In this document: in pieces, positions 23,127 through 31,877 of the stretch
How the letters are laid out: each line of letters starts with the position of its first letter
Position numbering within the stretch: position 1 is the first letter of the stretch
DNA from: Corallococcus coralloides DSM 2259
Lineage (GTDB): Bacteria; Myxococcota; Myxococcia; Myxococcales; Myxococcaceae
Length of the DNA: 64,000 nt
NCBI RefSeq assembly: GCF_000255295.1
Contig: NC_017030.1
Coordinates: 5,890,001-5,954,000 of the forward strand
Direction of reading: 5' to 3'
The notes under the pieces: generated by a model
Told to the model about the DNA's origin: nothing
The model's input: the letters and a program-made list of their open reading frames with translations, nothing else
Database searches by the model: none
Position numbers and translations under genes: made by a program

Positions 23127-24482
23127 ATGATCGGTGCATTCAACGAAGCGTTCCTCGCCGCCTTGGAAGAAGGATGGTCGTCCGAGCGTGATGCCCAGGC
23201 GCACGCGAGCACGATCGCCGCCGTCCACGATCTGGACTCTCCCATTTACGAGAAGAGCCAGTTCGCGCACCCGCTCCTCTTCAGTGAAGCGGAATTCCAG
23301 GAACTGAGCCGCGCATGCCGCCACCTGCTCTCCGCGCAGCTGAAGCTCATTGGCCACCTCATCGACACGCGCTCGCGAGAAGGCCTGTTGGACCTGCTGC
23401 GGATGCCCCGGCGGCTCGTGGACTACATCCACTGGGACAACCTGCGCCACGGCGACGCGACGATTGGCCGGATGGACGTCGTGCCGACGCGGCAGGGCTA
23501 CTTCTTCTGCGAGTTCAACATCTTCCCTGGCGTGGGCGGAGGCGAGGCCTACGAGGGCTCCCGCGCGGCCACGGAGGCGCTGGGCTTTCCCATGGCCGGG
23601 TTGATGAACAGCCCGCTGAGGGACCTCGCCGCGCTGTACGCGGAGGAGTGCCGCAAGCGGGACCTGCGCCGGGTGGTGATCCTCGACTCCACGGGGCACT
23701 CGCAGCTGGGGTATCCGCGTCAGGAGTACCTGAAGCGGTACCTGGAGGAACTGAACCCGGACATACCAGTCCACCTCCTCGACGAGGTCCGCTACCCGGA
23801 GGCCTGGCTGACGCGTGAGGAGGGCGAGCGCACGCTCATCCACCGCATGTTCACCTACGAGGAGGTGACCGACGACTTCGTGTTCTTGAAGAAGCTCTGG
23901 GCGAGCGGCGCGGTGCTCACCAATGGCTTCGAACCGGAGCTGCGGATGAGCAAGCGGTTCCTCGCGCTGCTGTGCGAGCCGGGCCACCACGCGCTGTTCA
24001 GCGACGAGGAGGTGGCCGCCATCCGGAAGTATCTGCCCCATGCCTTCTCCCTGTCGGAGGAGAACCTGGCGGACGCGCTACGCGACAAGACCGGGCTGGT
24101 GTTCAAGATCGACGACAGCACCTCCTACGGCGGCAGCGGCGTGCTGATGGGGACGGACTGGCCCGCGGACGTGCTGGAGCAGAAGCTGCGTGAGCCGGGC
24201 ATCGAGCGGTGGATCTGCCAGCGCGTCGTGGAAGCGGAGACCGTCCGGCTGCGCGCGGCGGGTGAATCCGCCCCGGCGGAGTACCGGCTGGTGCTGGGCT
24301 TCTACTCCTACGGTGGCAAGCCCCATGGCTTCCTGGTGCGCGGCAGCCGCACTTCGAAGGTGGTGAACACCTCCAGCGGAGGCAAGCTGGGGTGGGTGTT
24401 CGTCGTCTCCAAGGAAGGACGTCAGGCCTTCATCCGTCACGCGCGAGGCGGCGCGGAGGACGTCACTGCAAGGAGTGCATGA
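23127..24482 (+). CDS. circularly permuted ATP-grasp (glutathionylspermidine-synthase-like) ligase
   Basis: A 451-residue protein. 'FFCEFNIFPGVGGGEAYEGS' lies near 130, and the C-terminal half has ATP-grasp features: 'LVFKIDDSTSYGGSGVLMG', then 'WICQRVVEAETV', 'RLVLGFYSYGGKPHGFLVRG' and 'VVNTSSGGKLG'. This arrangement matches the circularly permuted carboxylate-amine ligases rather than the standard fold. Such enzymes make amide bonds through acyl phosphates. It starts 8 bp after the oxygenase stop. With the next gene it supplies two ligases, enough to make a small peptide-like product without an NRPS. Confidence 0.75.
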   Translation: MIGAFNEAFLAALEEGWSSERDAQAHASTIAAVHDLDSPIYEKSQFAHPLLFSEAEFQELSRACRHLLSAQLKLIGHLIDTRSREGLLDLLRMPRRLVDYIHWDNLRHGDATIGRMDVVPTRQGYFFCEFNIFPGVGGGEAYEGSRAATEALGFPMAGLMNSPLRDLAALYAEECRKRDLRRVVILDSTGHSQLGYPRQEYLKRYLEELNPDIPVHLLDEVRYPEAWLTREEGERTLIHRMFTYEEVTDDFVFLKKLWASGAVLTNGFEPELRMSKRFLALLCEPGHHALFSDEEVAAIRKYLPHAFSLSEENLADALRDKTGLVFKIDDSTSYGGSGVLMGTDWPADVLEQKLREPGIERWICQRVVEAETVRLRAAGESAPAEYRLVLGFYSYGGKPHGFLVRGSRTSKVVNTSSGGKLGWVFVVSKEGRQAFIRHARGGAEDVTARSA

Positions 24483-24485
24483 ACC

Positions 24486-25667
24486 ATGGCGGCGAACCTC
24501 ATCCTTCTGGGCGCGAGGCAGTTCATCACGGAGCGGGCGTGGCAGCTGGGCCTGCGGCCGTTGATCATCCAGCAGCCGGGCCTGTCCGATGACCACGTGA
24601 ACCGGCAGTCCGACCGGGTCCTCCTCATGAGCTACGACGACCCGGCGCTCATCCCCATGCTGAAGGCCGCGCACGCGGTGACGCCGTTCGTGAGCGCCAT
24701 CACCGTCGCGGAGGAGGCGCTCATCACCTGCGCGCGCATCAACGAGGCGCTGGGGCTGCCCGGTACGCCGTTGTCGTTGGTGGAGAAGACGCGCGACAAG
24801 CCGGCCATGCGGCGGGTGCTCGACTCCGGCGGGTTCTCGCCGGTGCAGTGGGCTCCGGTGAAGACGCGGGAGGAAGCCGCCGCGTTCGCCGAGCGCCAGG
24901 GCTATCCGTTCATCCTGAAGCCCGTGGACGGCGTGGGCAGCATCGACGTGCGGCTCGTGCGCTCCGCCGAGGACCTGGAGGGCGTGCTGAACGGCCGCGC
25001 GTCGTGGATCGCCGAGGAGTACCTGGACGGCCCCGAGTACTCCGTGGAGTGTTTCTCCTTCGCGGGGCGCCACGTCATCCTGGGCATCAACGAGGAGACG
25101 AAGAGCACGGACCCCAACGGCAGCGCGTTCCTGGAGGTCGCGCACCAGGTCCCCGCGCCCATGAGCCCGGAGCGGGACCGCGAGGTGCGCGACTTCATCC
25201 GGAGCTTCCTGGACGTGCTCGGGCTGAAGGACGGGCCTTCGCACACGGAGCTGAAGTACACGTCGCGGGGCCCGCGCATCGTGGAGACGCACACGCGGCT
25301 GGGCGGCGACCGCCTGTGGGACCTGGTCCGGCTGACCACCGGACATGACCTGCTGGACATGACGCTTCAGTGGGCCATGGGGACGCTGAAGCCCCTGGAG
25401 GCGGATCCGGTGCCCCGGGGCGGGGCGGCCATCCAGTACTTCACCCCGCCCCCTGGCAAGCTCAAGCGGATCAACGGCGCGCTGGCGCTGAAGCGGCTGC
25501 CAGGCGTGGTGGACATCTCGCTCGCGGTGGAGCTGGGAGCCACCATCCGTCAGGCCCTGAAGTCGGAGGACCGCGCGGGCTATGTGCTCGCCTACGCGGA
25601 CACCGCGCAGCAGGCGCAGGCCGTGTGCAGGGAGGTCAGCCAGCGGCTCGTGCTGGAGACCGCCTGA
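24486..25667 (+). CDS. ATP-grasp amino-acid ligase (carbamoyl-phosphate-synthase-L/BacD type)
   Basis: A 393-residue protein with the classical ATP-grasp order: preATP-grasp domain, 'LVEKTRDKPAMRRVLDSGGF' near 100, ATP lid 'GYPFILKPVDGVGSIDVRLV', 'WIAEEYLDGPEYSVECFSF' near 178, then the metal-binding 'GPSHTELKYTSRGPRIVETH' with Glu and Asn-equivalent ligands. The family links amino acids, as in bacilysin BacD, or carboxylates and amines. Last gene of the operon, 3 bp after its neighbour. A 123-bp piece of this gene (25296-25418) is repeated at 27580-27702. Convergent with the downstream lipoprotein gene. Confidence 0.85.
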   Translation: MAANLILLGARQFITERAWQLGLRPLIIQQPGLSDDHVNRQSDRVLLMSYDDPALIPMLKAAHAVTPFVSAITVAEEALITCARINEALGLPGTPLSLVEKTRDKPAMRRVLDSGGFSPVQWAPVKTREEAAAFAERQGYPFILKPVDGVGSIDVRLVRSAEDLEGVLNGRASWIAEEYLDGPEYSVECFSFAGRHVILGINEETKSTDPNGSAFLEVAHQVPAPMSPERDREVRDFIRSFLDVLGLKDGPSHTELKYTSRGPRIVETHTRLGGDRLWDLVRLTTGHDLLDMTLQWAMGTLKPLEADPVPRGGAAIQYFTPPPGKLKRINGALALKRLPGVVDISLAVELGATIRQALKSEDRAGYVLAYADTAQQAQAVCREVSQRLVLETA

Positions 25668-25687
25668 GGAGCCGCTGGCCTCCGCCG

Positions 25688-27472
25688 TCAGTACGGATGG
25701 AAGCGGGTCACGAAGGGCACGGCTTCGCTCTTCCCCTCCGGGATTCGCGTCCCGGTGACGCGCAGGAAGCCCTGCGCGTCCAGCCGCGCGACCGTGGGCT
25801 GCTCGTCACCGGGCAGGTCCGTCCGATGGGAGCGGAGGATGCTGGTGCCATTCGGGGCCAGGTGGACGACTCCCAGTCCGGATGCGCCCTTCGCATCCTG
25901 ACTCCAGGTGGCGACCGCAAGGGTCCCGTCCGCCAGCACGTCCGTGCCCACGACCGTGTCCCGCACGCCCGTGAAGCCCGCCGTGAAGTAGGCGTAACCC
26001 TCGCGGCCGAAGGACGTGTCCTGCCCCGCGCTCGCGGTCAGCCGCGCCACCACGGCCTGCGTGTCCCCGTTGGAGGACACCGCCTTCCCGCCCACCAGCC
26101 AGCTCCCGTTCGACAGCCGCTGCAGCGTTCGCGGCGTGATGTCCGGCGAGCTGAAGGACGGCAGGTAGCGGAAGCTGTTGTCCAGGGTGCCGTTGGCGTT
26201 GAAGCGGCGCACAACCAGCGTGTCGAGGCTGCCCGTGGAGGTCCCAGCCACGACGACCTTGCCATCGGGCTCGGCGACGACGCACAGGCCGTCATCCTCG
26301 CGGCCCACGTCCGTGGTCGCCACGCCGTCCGCGCTGAAGGTCGTGTCGGGCACCCCGGCCGGCGTCAGGCGGACCACCACCAGATCCAGGCCGTCGTTGT
26401 CGACGGTGCCCGCGCCGACAATGTTGCCATTGGCGTCGACGGTGACCGCGTGCAGGGTGGAGATGCCCGTGGAGAGTTGGAAGGTGCGCACGCCCGTGCC
26501 ACCGAACGTGGTGTCCAGGACGCCTGCCGTCGTGTACCTCGCGAGCAGCACGCTCTGATACTTCGCCCCCGAGCAGGTGTTGGTGCCGGAGATGGCCCCG
26601 CCCGCGACGACGATGCGGCCATCCGACTGTACGGTGACGGCATCCACATAGTCGTCGCCTCCGCAGATGTCGCTGACCACCACGCCCTGGGTGCCGAACG
26701 TGGCGTCCGGCGTCCCGTCCGGAAGCAGGCGCACCACCAGCACATCCCGCTGGCCCGTGGGGCCGGTGGAGCCCACGAGGATCCACTTGCCGTCGGGCTG
26801 CTCGGCCATGCCGTTGATCTTCACCGCGGGAAGGCCGAGCTCCGGCGTCGCCACGCCTTCCGTTCCGAAGGCACTGTCCAGCGCGGCAGGCGCCGGCTGC
26901 ACGTCCAGCGTGACGGGGAACTCCGCACGCGTGCCGCCGCCCACTCCGATGAGCTTGAGGGAGAACCGGCCATAGGCCGCGAACTCGTCCGGGATGTAGC
27001 CCAACGGCGTCGAAGCCGCGCCCTCGGGGATGATCACCGGCAGCGCCTGGGTGGTGCGCACGTGGGGAGGCAGCCCCTCCACCGAGAGCGAGACCTCTCC
27101 GGTGAAGGCCTCATGCCGGAGGACCTGGACCGCGAGCGCGGTCGAAGTCGAAGGATTGAAACGCACCGTCTGCTCGGAAGCCGTCGACAGGGTGAACGCG
27201 GGAGGCGGCTCCCCTGCATCCGGCTGCGTGGGCTCCTCGGTGCCACCGTCCTGCTCCTGCGCGCCTCCGTCCGGGCCTCCATCCGAGGTTCCCGTCCCTG
27301 CATCCACCCCGGCATCACGGGAGGGCATCGGGGAAGGGTCCGCGGGCGCATCCGACGAGCCGCACGCGCCCGCCATCAGGGCGGCCACGATCAGCGCGAG
27401 CGCCGAAAGGCTTCGGAGGTGGAACAGCGAACGGAGGCCAGGAGCCGGGGGACGAAGGACGATTGGGCGCAT
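25688..27472 (-). CDS. delta-60-repeat lipoprotein
   Basis: A 594-residue exported lipoprotein. The signal peptide ends in the lipobox 'LMAGAC' near residue 37, followed by an Asp/Gly-rich linker. After an Ig-like segment (about 90-180), residues about 190-590 carry delta-60 repeats: recurring 'LD.TFG..GV' and 'QPDGKILV.G' patterns, such as 'DATFGTQGVVVSD' and 'DTTFGGTGVRTF', which form a beta-propeller-like surface domain. Such proteins are common in myxobacteria; the function is unknown. The frame is open further upstream, but the ATG at 27472 directly precedes the signal peptide. It lies between the cluster and the duplicated ATP-grasp fragment. Confidence 0.85.
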   Translation of the reverse strand: MRPIVLRPPAPGLRSLFHLRSLSALALIVAALMAGACGSSDAPADPSPMPSRDAGVDAGTGTSDGGPDGGAQEQDGGTEEPTQPDAGEPPPAFTLSTASEQTVRFNPSTSTALAVQVLRHEAFTGEVSLSVEGLPPHVRTTQALPVIIPEGAASTPLGYIPDEFAAYGRFSLKLIGVGGGTRAEFPVTLDVQPAPAALDSAFGTEGVATPELGLPAVKINGMAEQPDGKWILVGSTGPTGQRDVLVVRLLPDGTPDATFGTQGVVVSDICGGDDYVDAVTVQSDGRIVVAGGAISGTNTCSGAKYQSVLLARYTTAGVLDTTFGGTGVRTFQLSTGISTLHAVTVDANGNIVGAGTVDNDGLDLVVVRLTPAGVPDTTFSADGVATTDVGREDDGLCVVAEPDGKVVVAGTSTGSLDTLVVRRFNANGTLDNSFRYLPSFSSPDITPRTLQRLSNGSWLVGGKAVSSNGDTQAVVARLTASAGQDTSFGREGYAYFTAGFTGVRDTVVGTDVLADGTLAVATWSQDAKGASGLGVVHLAPNGTSILRSHRTDLPGDEQPTVARLDAQGFLRVTGTRIPEGKSEAVPFVTRFHPY

Positions 27473-27579
27473 ACCAGTCAGGAATGAAGGGTGCGCCCCA
27501 CCTGATAAGGGGCACCGGCACCGGCGATAAATGGATCCGGAGATCAATGCCCCCGGCGCGACGGGCGGCTTCCCGCACA

Positions 27580-27702
27580 CGGCTGGGCGGCGACCGCCTG
27601 CGGGATCTGGTTCGGCTGACCACGGGGCATGACCTGCTGGACATGACGCTCCCGTGGGCCATGGGGACGCTGAAGCCCCTGGAGGCGGATCCGGTGCCCC
27701 GG
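27580..27702 (+). pseudogene. duplicated internal fragment of the ATP-grasp gene
   Basis: 123 bp that match 25296-25418 in the same orientation with about 7 substitutions (roughly 94% identity by eye). The translated part keeps 'LGGDRL' and 'LVRLTTGHDLLDMTL', with Trp changed to Arg and Gln to Pro. Neither flank resembles the ATP-grasp gene, so both ends are lost. The rest of the gap 27473-27803 shows no gene. This is the scar of a second copy of the ligase gene or of an unequal rearrangement at the cluster edge. Confidence 0.85.
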
Positions 27703-27803
27703 CACCCGCTGTTCCCTGGTGTGATTCCTCAATCCACCCTGGAGGGGCACACCGGGAGCACACGGCGGTCGTTCACTGTGGCTTGAAGGGCCACCGCTTC
27801 CGG

Positions 27804-28274
27804 TCAGGCTCCCTCGTCAGGCAAGAGCGTGCGGAGTAACTCGTCGTCGGGGCCGAGCGGAAACCAGCCAGGGGGAGGCGGACTGGAGAGGAGCACATCG
27901 CCGGCCCGGTCAACACGCTCCTTGTGTGTTTCTGGGGTGTAGGCGAACCACGAGCCGAGTGCCTTGGCGACCTTGAATCGGTTTGCGTCATCCAGCACGG
28001 CCGGCCACCCATTGGGAAGGCTCTGAGACAAGAGGCGCACGAGAACATCACGGACAAAGCGCGTGACCCGCTTGCTCTGTTCTGCCTCGGCGAGCAACCC
28101 GCTCAACACCTGCACCGCAGCGACGTCATCGTCGCCTAGCTCGTCGGCCAGCGCGTACAGCGGGACAGCAGGGCGCGCATCGGCAAAGGCCGTGATCGAC
28201 TCGAAGCCGCGCGCACGGACTCGCTCGTACAGGCGCGCCTTGATGTTGCCCCGCCAAGCGTCTCCACCGCTCAT
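27804..28274 (-). CDS. probable immunity protein of a SitA-like toxin
   Basis: A 156-residue soluble, helix-rich protein without a signal peptide. Its ATG overlaps the TGA stop of the toxin reading frame (ATGA), the usual layout of SitA/SitI-type toxin-immunity pairs in Myxococcus. No enzyme motif. Residues 70-120 contain 'LLSQSLPNGWPAVLDDANRF' and 'GSWFAYTPETHKERV'. The immunity role is inferred from position and size only. It remains intact although the toxin gene is broken, which is common in orphaned or decaying pairs. Confidence 0.6.
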   Translation of the reverse strand: MSGGDAWRGNIKARLYERVRARGFESITAFADARPAVPLYALADELGDDDVAAVQVLSGLLAEAEQSKRVTRFVRDVLVRLLSQSLPNGWPAVLDDANRFKVAKALGSWFAYTPETHKERVDRAGDVLLSSPPPPGWFPLGPDDELLRTLLPDEGA

Positions 28275-29782
28275 CGTCTTCTCCCGGTCGTGAAACTCAT
28301 CGGGATCCGGTAGTCCTTCATTCGGTCCGCAACGATGTCCAGGACCTCATTGCGCGTCAACATCCGGCCGGCCTTCGTCTCAGCCTTGAGCAGCGCCTCC
28401 GTGATCATCCGGTTCCACTCACCGGGCCATGTGCGTCCCAGCTTCCAGTTCCCCCCACCGTGAATGGCCTCGTGGTGGGCCTTTTCCAGCCGGACGCAGA
28501 ACTGGTCGATATCCATGTCGCCCTTGAAACCGCGCTGCACGAATCACTCGCGGTGCTCCTGCGGCAGCACATGGTGCTTTGGAGCGTCCGACATGCCCAC
28601 CCCCGCTCTGCCCGCCACCTGCATGCCGCGCACCTCGGGGCTGTCCCCCAGCGCTTCGCGCACGCCCTTGGGCAGGTCCTGATGCGCCTGGGCCATCGTG
28701 ACCTGTCCGCCCTGAATGAGCACGACCGCGCCGACGGCGGGAACGGAGATGACGCCCGCCTGCACGAGCCTTCGCATCATCTCCACCCACTCCGCGGAAA
28801 CCACCATCCGTGAGCCCACCATGACTCCGCCCGAACTCATCACGAGCCCCACGCCCAGCGTCGCAGGGGCCGAGGGCGGCACGCGTGGCAGGGCCATCTT
28901 CATGGTGGAAATCATCGCGACCGCCTCCACCGCCTGCATCGCCGCGATGACCTGCCCGCCGAGCTTCATGGTCCTGCGGGTCTCCCGCTGGAGCGTGTCG
29001 AACTCACGCGTCAGCTTCCCCATCAACTCGGGCATCGCGGTCGTCGCCGCCTCCACCCGCTCCGGGTCCATTGATGCGAGGTCCGTGAGCGTGGGCTCCA
29101 TCAGCCCCTGCACGCGGTGAAGGTCCACGTAGAGCTTCTCGGCGCTGCACATGGGGCAGTGACGAAGCACGGCGTCCGCGAGGTGCAGGAAGTCCACCCA
29201 GGTGGCCAGCAGAAGCGTTCCAAACTGCGCCGCCTGGAGCTTCGGCCCCGTCATGCGCAGCAGGCCCCATTCCATGTCCGTGTCACCGACTTCCGAGGCC
29301 ACCCTCGTCAACGCGGTGGCGCTCCCAAGCGCACCTTGAAGCCACGTCACCTGCTTGGAGCCCTGGTCGAGGTAGCGCGTGAAGACGCCGGTGAGGCTCC
29401 AACCCCAAGGGTCTGGAGGACGGGCCGCCAGCTGGGTAAACGCGGCCTCGACGCCGCGCAGGGAGCCCTTCACCTCGTCCGTGGCATCGAGGACTGCCTG
29501 CCGCGTCGATGCAGCAGTCCGGGCCCCGCCCCCAACAGCGCCCTCCCTGCCGACATCTCCCACGGCTGTCACGTCGTCACGCGGCTTCTGGCGGCGCAGG
29601 AACCGTTGCCCAGACCCGGAGAGGACGCGCGGGGGCGCACCGTTCGGAGCCTCCACCCACGCGGGCGAGGAGTCCTCACGCGGCGCATAGCTCAAATTTC
29701 GGCCACGCCCCGGCGCTTGCGACACGGAGGCACATCCCGTGACCATCAGCACCAGGGCCACCCAAAGAGCATCAGCGCGCAT
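28271..29782 (-). pseudogene. SitA-like lipoprotein toxin (TIGR02269/DUF2380 type) interrupted by a TGA codon
   Basis: ATG at 29782 with a G-rich Shine-Dalgarno, then a lipoprotein signal with lipobox 'LVLMVTGC' (Cys17). The body (about 60-400) is the conserved delivery region of this myxobacterial family. The C-terminal toxin domain begins at 'PKHHVLPQEHRE', where the frame meets TGA (28544-28546) and then continues in the same frame as 'FVQRGFKGDMDIDQF', 'HHEAIHGGGNWKLGRTW' and on to 28271. Relatives have Trp at this spot (HREW), so a single TGG-to-TGA change explains the stop. The product would be 412 instead of about 503 residues and would lack the toxin core. SitA proteins pass between cells by outer-membrane exchange and kill non-immune kin. 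Confidence 0.75.
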
Positions 29783-29962
29783 TGTCCCCCCAAGCCACCG
29801 AGGCGAACGCCCCTGGCCGCAGCGTCCCCTCCGGCGCGGCGGTGGGATGGACCCCGCCGTGTCGAACGCAGGAACGCCGTTGGTTCCCTTCGCGAAGGTG
29901 GATGTCAGACTCATGAGCCATCATCCATGGCTATCTGACATTCCTCGTTTAGGGACTTGTTC

Positions 29963-31258
29963 ATGGATGCTGCGGAGAACGGTGAAGAGCTCTTCCATTC
30001 GACCCTCCACCTCGCGGACCTGCTCTATCCACGTTCGGAGCGGTTGGGAGATGTACGGCCATCCGAGGAGTGGAGCTTCTCGCAGCTGGACACCCGGGCG
30101 CGGGCCCTGGGGACGTGGCTGACGACGCTGAACGCGGCCGGCGAACGGGTGCTGCTGCTGTATCCCCCGGGCCTCGAATACGTCGTGGGGTTCATGGGCT
30201 GCCTGTACGTGGGCGCCATCGCGGTGCCGTGCCATCCGCCGGATGCTTCCCGGTTGGACAGCGCCCTGCCCCAACTGCTTGCCATCGCTCGGGATTGCGG
30301 CGCGCGCTTCGTGCTGACGACGAGCAGCATCCTGGAGATGTCCCCGCGCCTCACGTCGGAGGCGCCGGAGCTGGCTGAGCTCCACTGGGTGGCCACGGAC
30401 ATGGTGCCGACGTCGCTCTCGGAGGACTGGAAGCGGCCAGCGCGGGTACAGGTGGCCGTGCCCCCCGTGTCCATGGACGTGCCGCTGCTCGACACGGATG
30501 AACGGTACATGCCGCTTCGCGAGTCGAACGACCCGACGCCGCTGGATGACTCGCGCTGCCTCCCCGCGCAGTTCCGCGCGCAGGTGGCTCGCACGCCGGA
30601 CGCGGTCGCGGTGGTGGCGGATGATGAAACGCTCACCTACGCCCAGCTGGATGCGGCCAGCGACGCGCTGGCGTGGCACCTGCGCGAGCACGGCGTCGCG
30701 CGCGACGTGCGCGTGGGGCTGTGCGTGGAGCGCTCCACCCGCCTGGTGGTGGCGATGCTCGGCATCCTCAAGGCAGGTGGCGCGTTCGTGCCGCTGGATC
30801 CGGACTGCCCGCGGGAACAACTGGCCGCGATGATGGAGGACTCACGGGCACGGGTGCTCGTTACGGAGTCCCGCCGGGTCCAGGACCTGCCGGCGGAGGG
30901 CGTGTGCACCGTCCTGCTGGACTCAGAGGACGCGTTCGAGCTGGAGGTGCTGGGGCCTCCGCGCGCGGGCACGACGCTGGACGACCCTGCCTACGTCCTC
31001 TACCCGCCCGGCTCCTCCAGCAAGCCCCAGGGCGTGATGGTGCCGCACCGGAGCGTGGCGGACTTCTTCAGCGCCATGGACGCACGGGTGGGCGCGGCGC
31101 CCGTGGGCACGTGGCTCTCCGTCAGCCGCATCTGCTTCGACAGCTCCGTGCTGGAGCTGTTGTGGACGCTCGTCCGCGGCTTCCGCGTCGCGGGAGCCCC
31201 CAGCCCTCGGCTGCCGGGGCTCAGCGCTTGCGCGCGAGCACCCGCCGCACTTCCTTGA
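29963..31258 (+). pseudogene. chimeric FAAL / NRPS adenylation-domain remnant
   Basis: A 431-residue ORF. Residues 1-170 resemble the N-terminus of a fatty acyl-AMP ligase ('WSFSQLDTRARALGTWL', 'YVGAIAVPCHPPDASRL'). From about 192 it turns into the start of an amino-acid adenylation domain: 'RTPDAVAVV', 'LTYAQLDAASDALAWHL', A2-like 'LKAGGAFVPLDPDCP', a degenerate A3 'LYPPGSSSKPQGVMVPHRSV' (TSGSTG lost) and A4-like 'CFDSSVLELLWTLVRGF'. Then homology stops and the frame runs into the 3' end of tmk. The AMP-binding C-terminal half, carrier and condensation domains are absent. It looks like an in-frame deletion between two modules of a former lipopeptide synthetase. Unlikely to be active. Confidence 0.7.
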
Positions 31259-31877
31259 GGCACGCGTCCGTCACGGCCTCCACGGACAGCTCGCCGTCGA
31301 TGTGCACGATGCGCTCGCGCTTCGCTCGCAGCGTGATGGCCTTGAGGTACTGCTTCGCGATCCGCCGCTGGGCCTCGTCCGCTTCGAACAGCTCCGCGGG
31401 CCCACCGCGCACGGCCCGGCGCTTCGCCGCGACCTTGGGGTCCACGCCCACGAACAGCGTCAGGTCCGGCGACACCGCGTGCGCGTTCACCGTGTCCACC
31501 CACGCCATGGGCAGGCTCGCGCCCTGGTACGCCAGCGAGGACAGCACGTAGCGGTCGCACAGCACCACCTTGCCCTGCTCCAGCGCCGGCAACACCCTCG
31601 CGTGCAGGTGGTCCGTCCGGTCCGCCGCGAACAGCAGCGCCAGGGTCTCCTGCGCCAACGGCCCCCGGCCCTGCGGCAAGCCCAGGCGGCCCGTGAGCGC
31701 CTGGCGCAGCATCGTTCCCACCGGACCGTCGGACGGCTCGCGCGTCGTCACCACCGAGAGCCCATCCGCCCTCAGCGCGGATGCCAGGCGCTCCGTCTGC
31801 GTGGTGGTGCCCGCTCCGTCCAGGCCCTCCAGCACGATGAATCGCCCCGGCAGGGCGACCTTCCTGGCGGCGCTCAC
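31221..31877 (-). CDS. tmk: thymidylate kinase
   Basis: A 218-residue dTMP kinase that makes dTDP from dTMP for DNA synthesis. The N-terminus reads 'FIVLEGLDGAGTTTQTERL'. 'TREPSDGPVG' matches the substrate-binding Arg-Glu-Pro, and the DR(Y/H) motif is 'LCDRYVLSSLAYQGA'. The P-loop is unusual: the expected Lys of GxxGxGK(T/S)T is Thr here, read directly as ACC. The gene overlaps the upstream small membrane-protein gene by 4 bp and the convergent NRPS remnant by 38 bp. The assignment is firm; catalysis without the P-loop Lys would need another basic residue. Confidence 0.92.
   Translation of the reverse strand: MSAARKVALPGRFIVLEGLDGAGTTTQTERLASALRADGLSVVTTREPSDGPVGTMLRQALTGRLGLPQGRGPLAQETLALLFAADRTDHLHARVLPALEQGKVVLCDRYVLSSLAYQGASLPMAWVDTVNAHAVSPDLTLFVGVDPKVAAKRRAVRGGPAELFEADEAQRRIAKQYLKAITLRAKRERIVHIDGELSVEAVTDACLKEVRRVLARKR

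Noticed and set aside
27463-27786. Plus-strand ORF that includes the ATP-grasp fragment as a small gene
   Set aside because: Only the 123-bp core is homologous; both ends are unrelated and there is no ribosome site or neighbour to support translation.
28271-28540. 89-residue ORF after the TGA as an independent gene starting at GTG
   Set aside because: It continues the toxin domain in the same frame without a gap; it is better read as the separated C-terminus of the broken toxin.
31800-31877. tmk as a pseudogene because of the P-loop Thr
   Set aside because: The frame, length and all other motifs are intact and the gene is co-translated with its neighbour; a variant P-loop is more likely.
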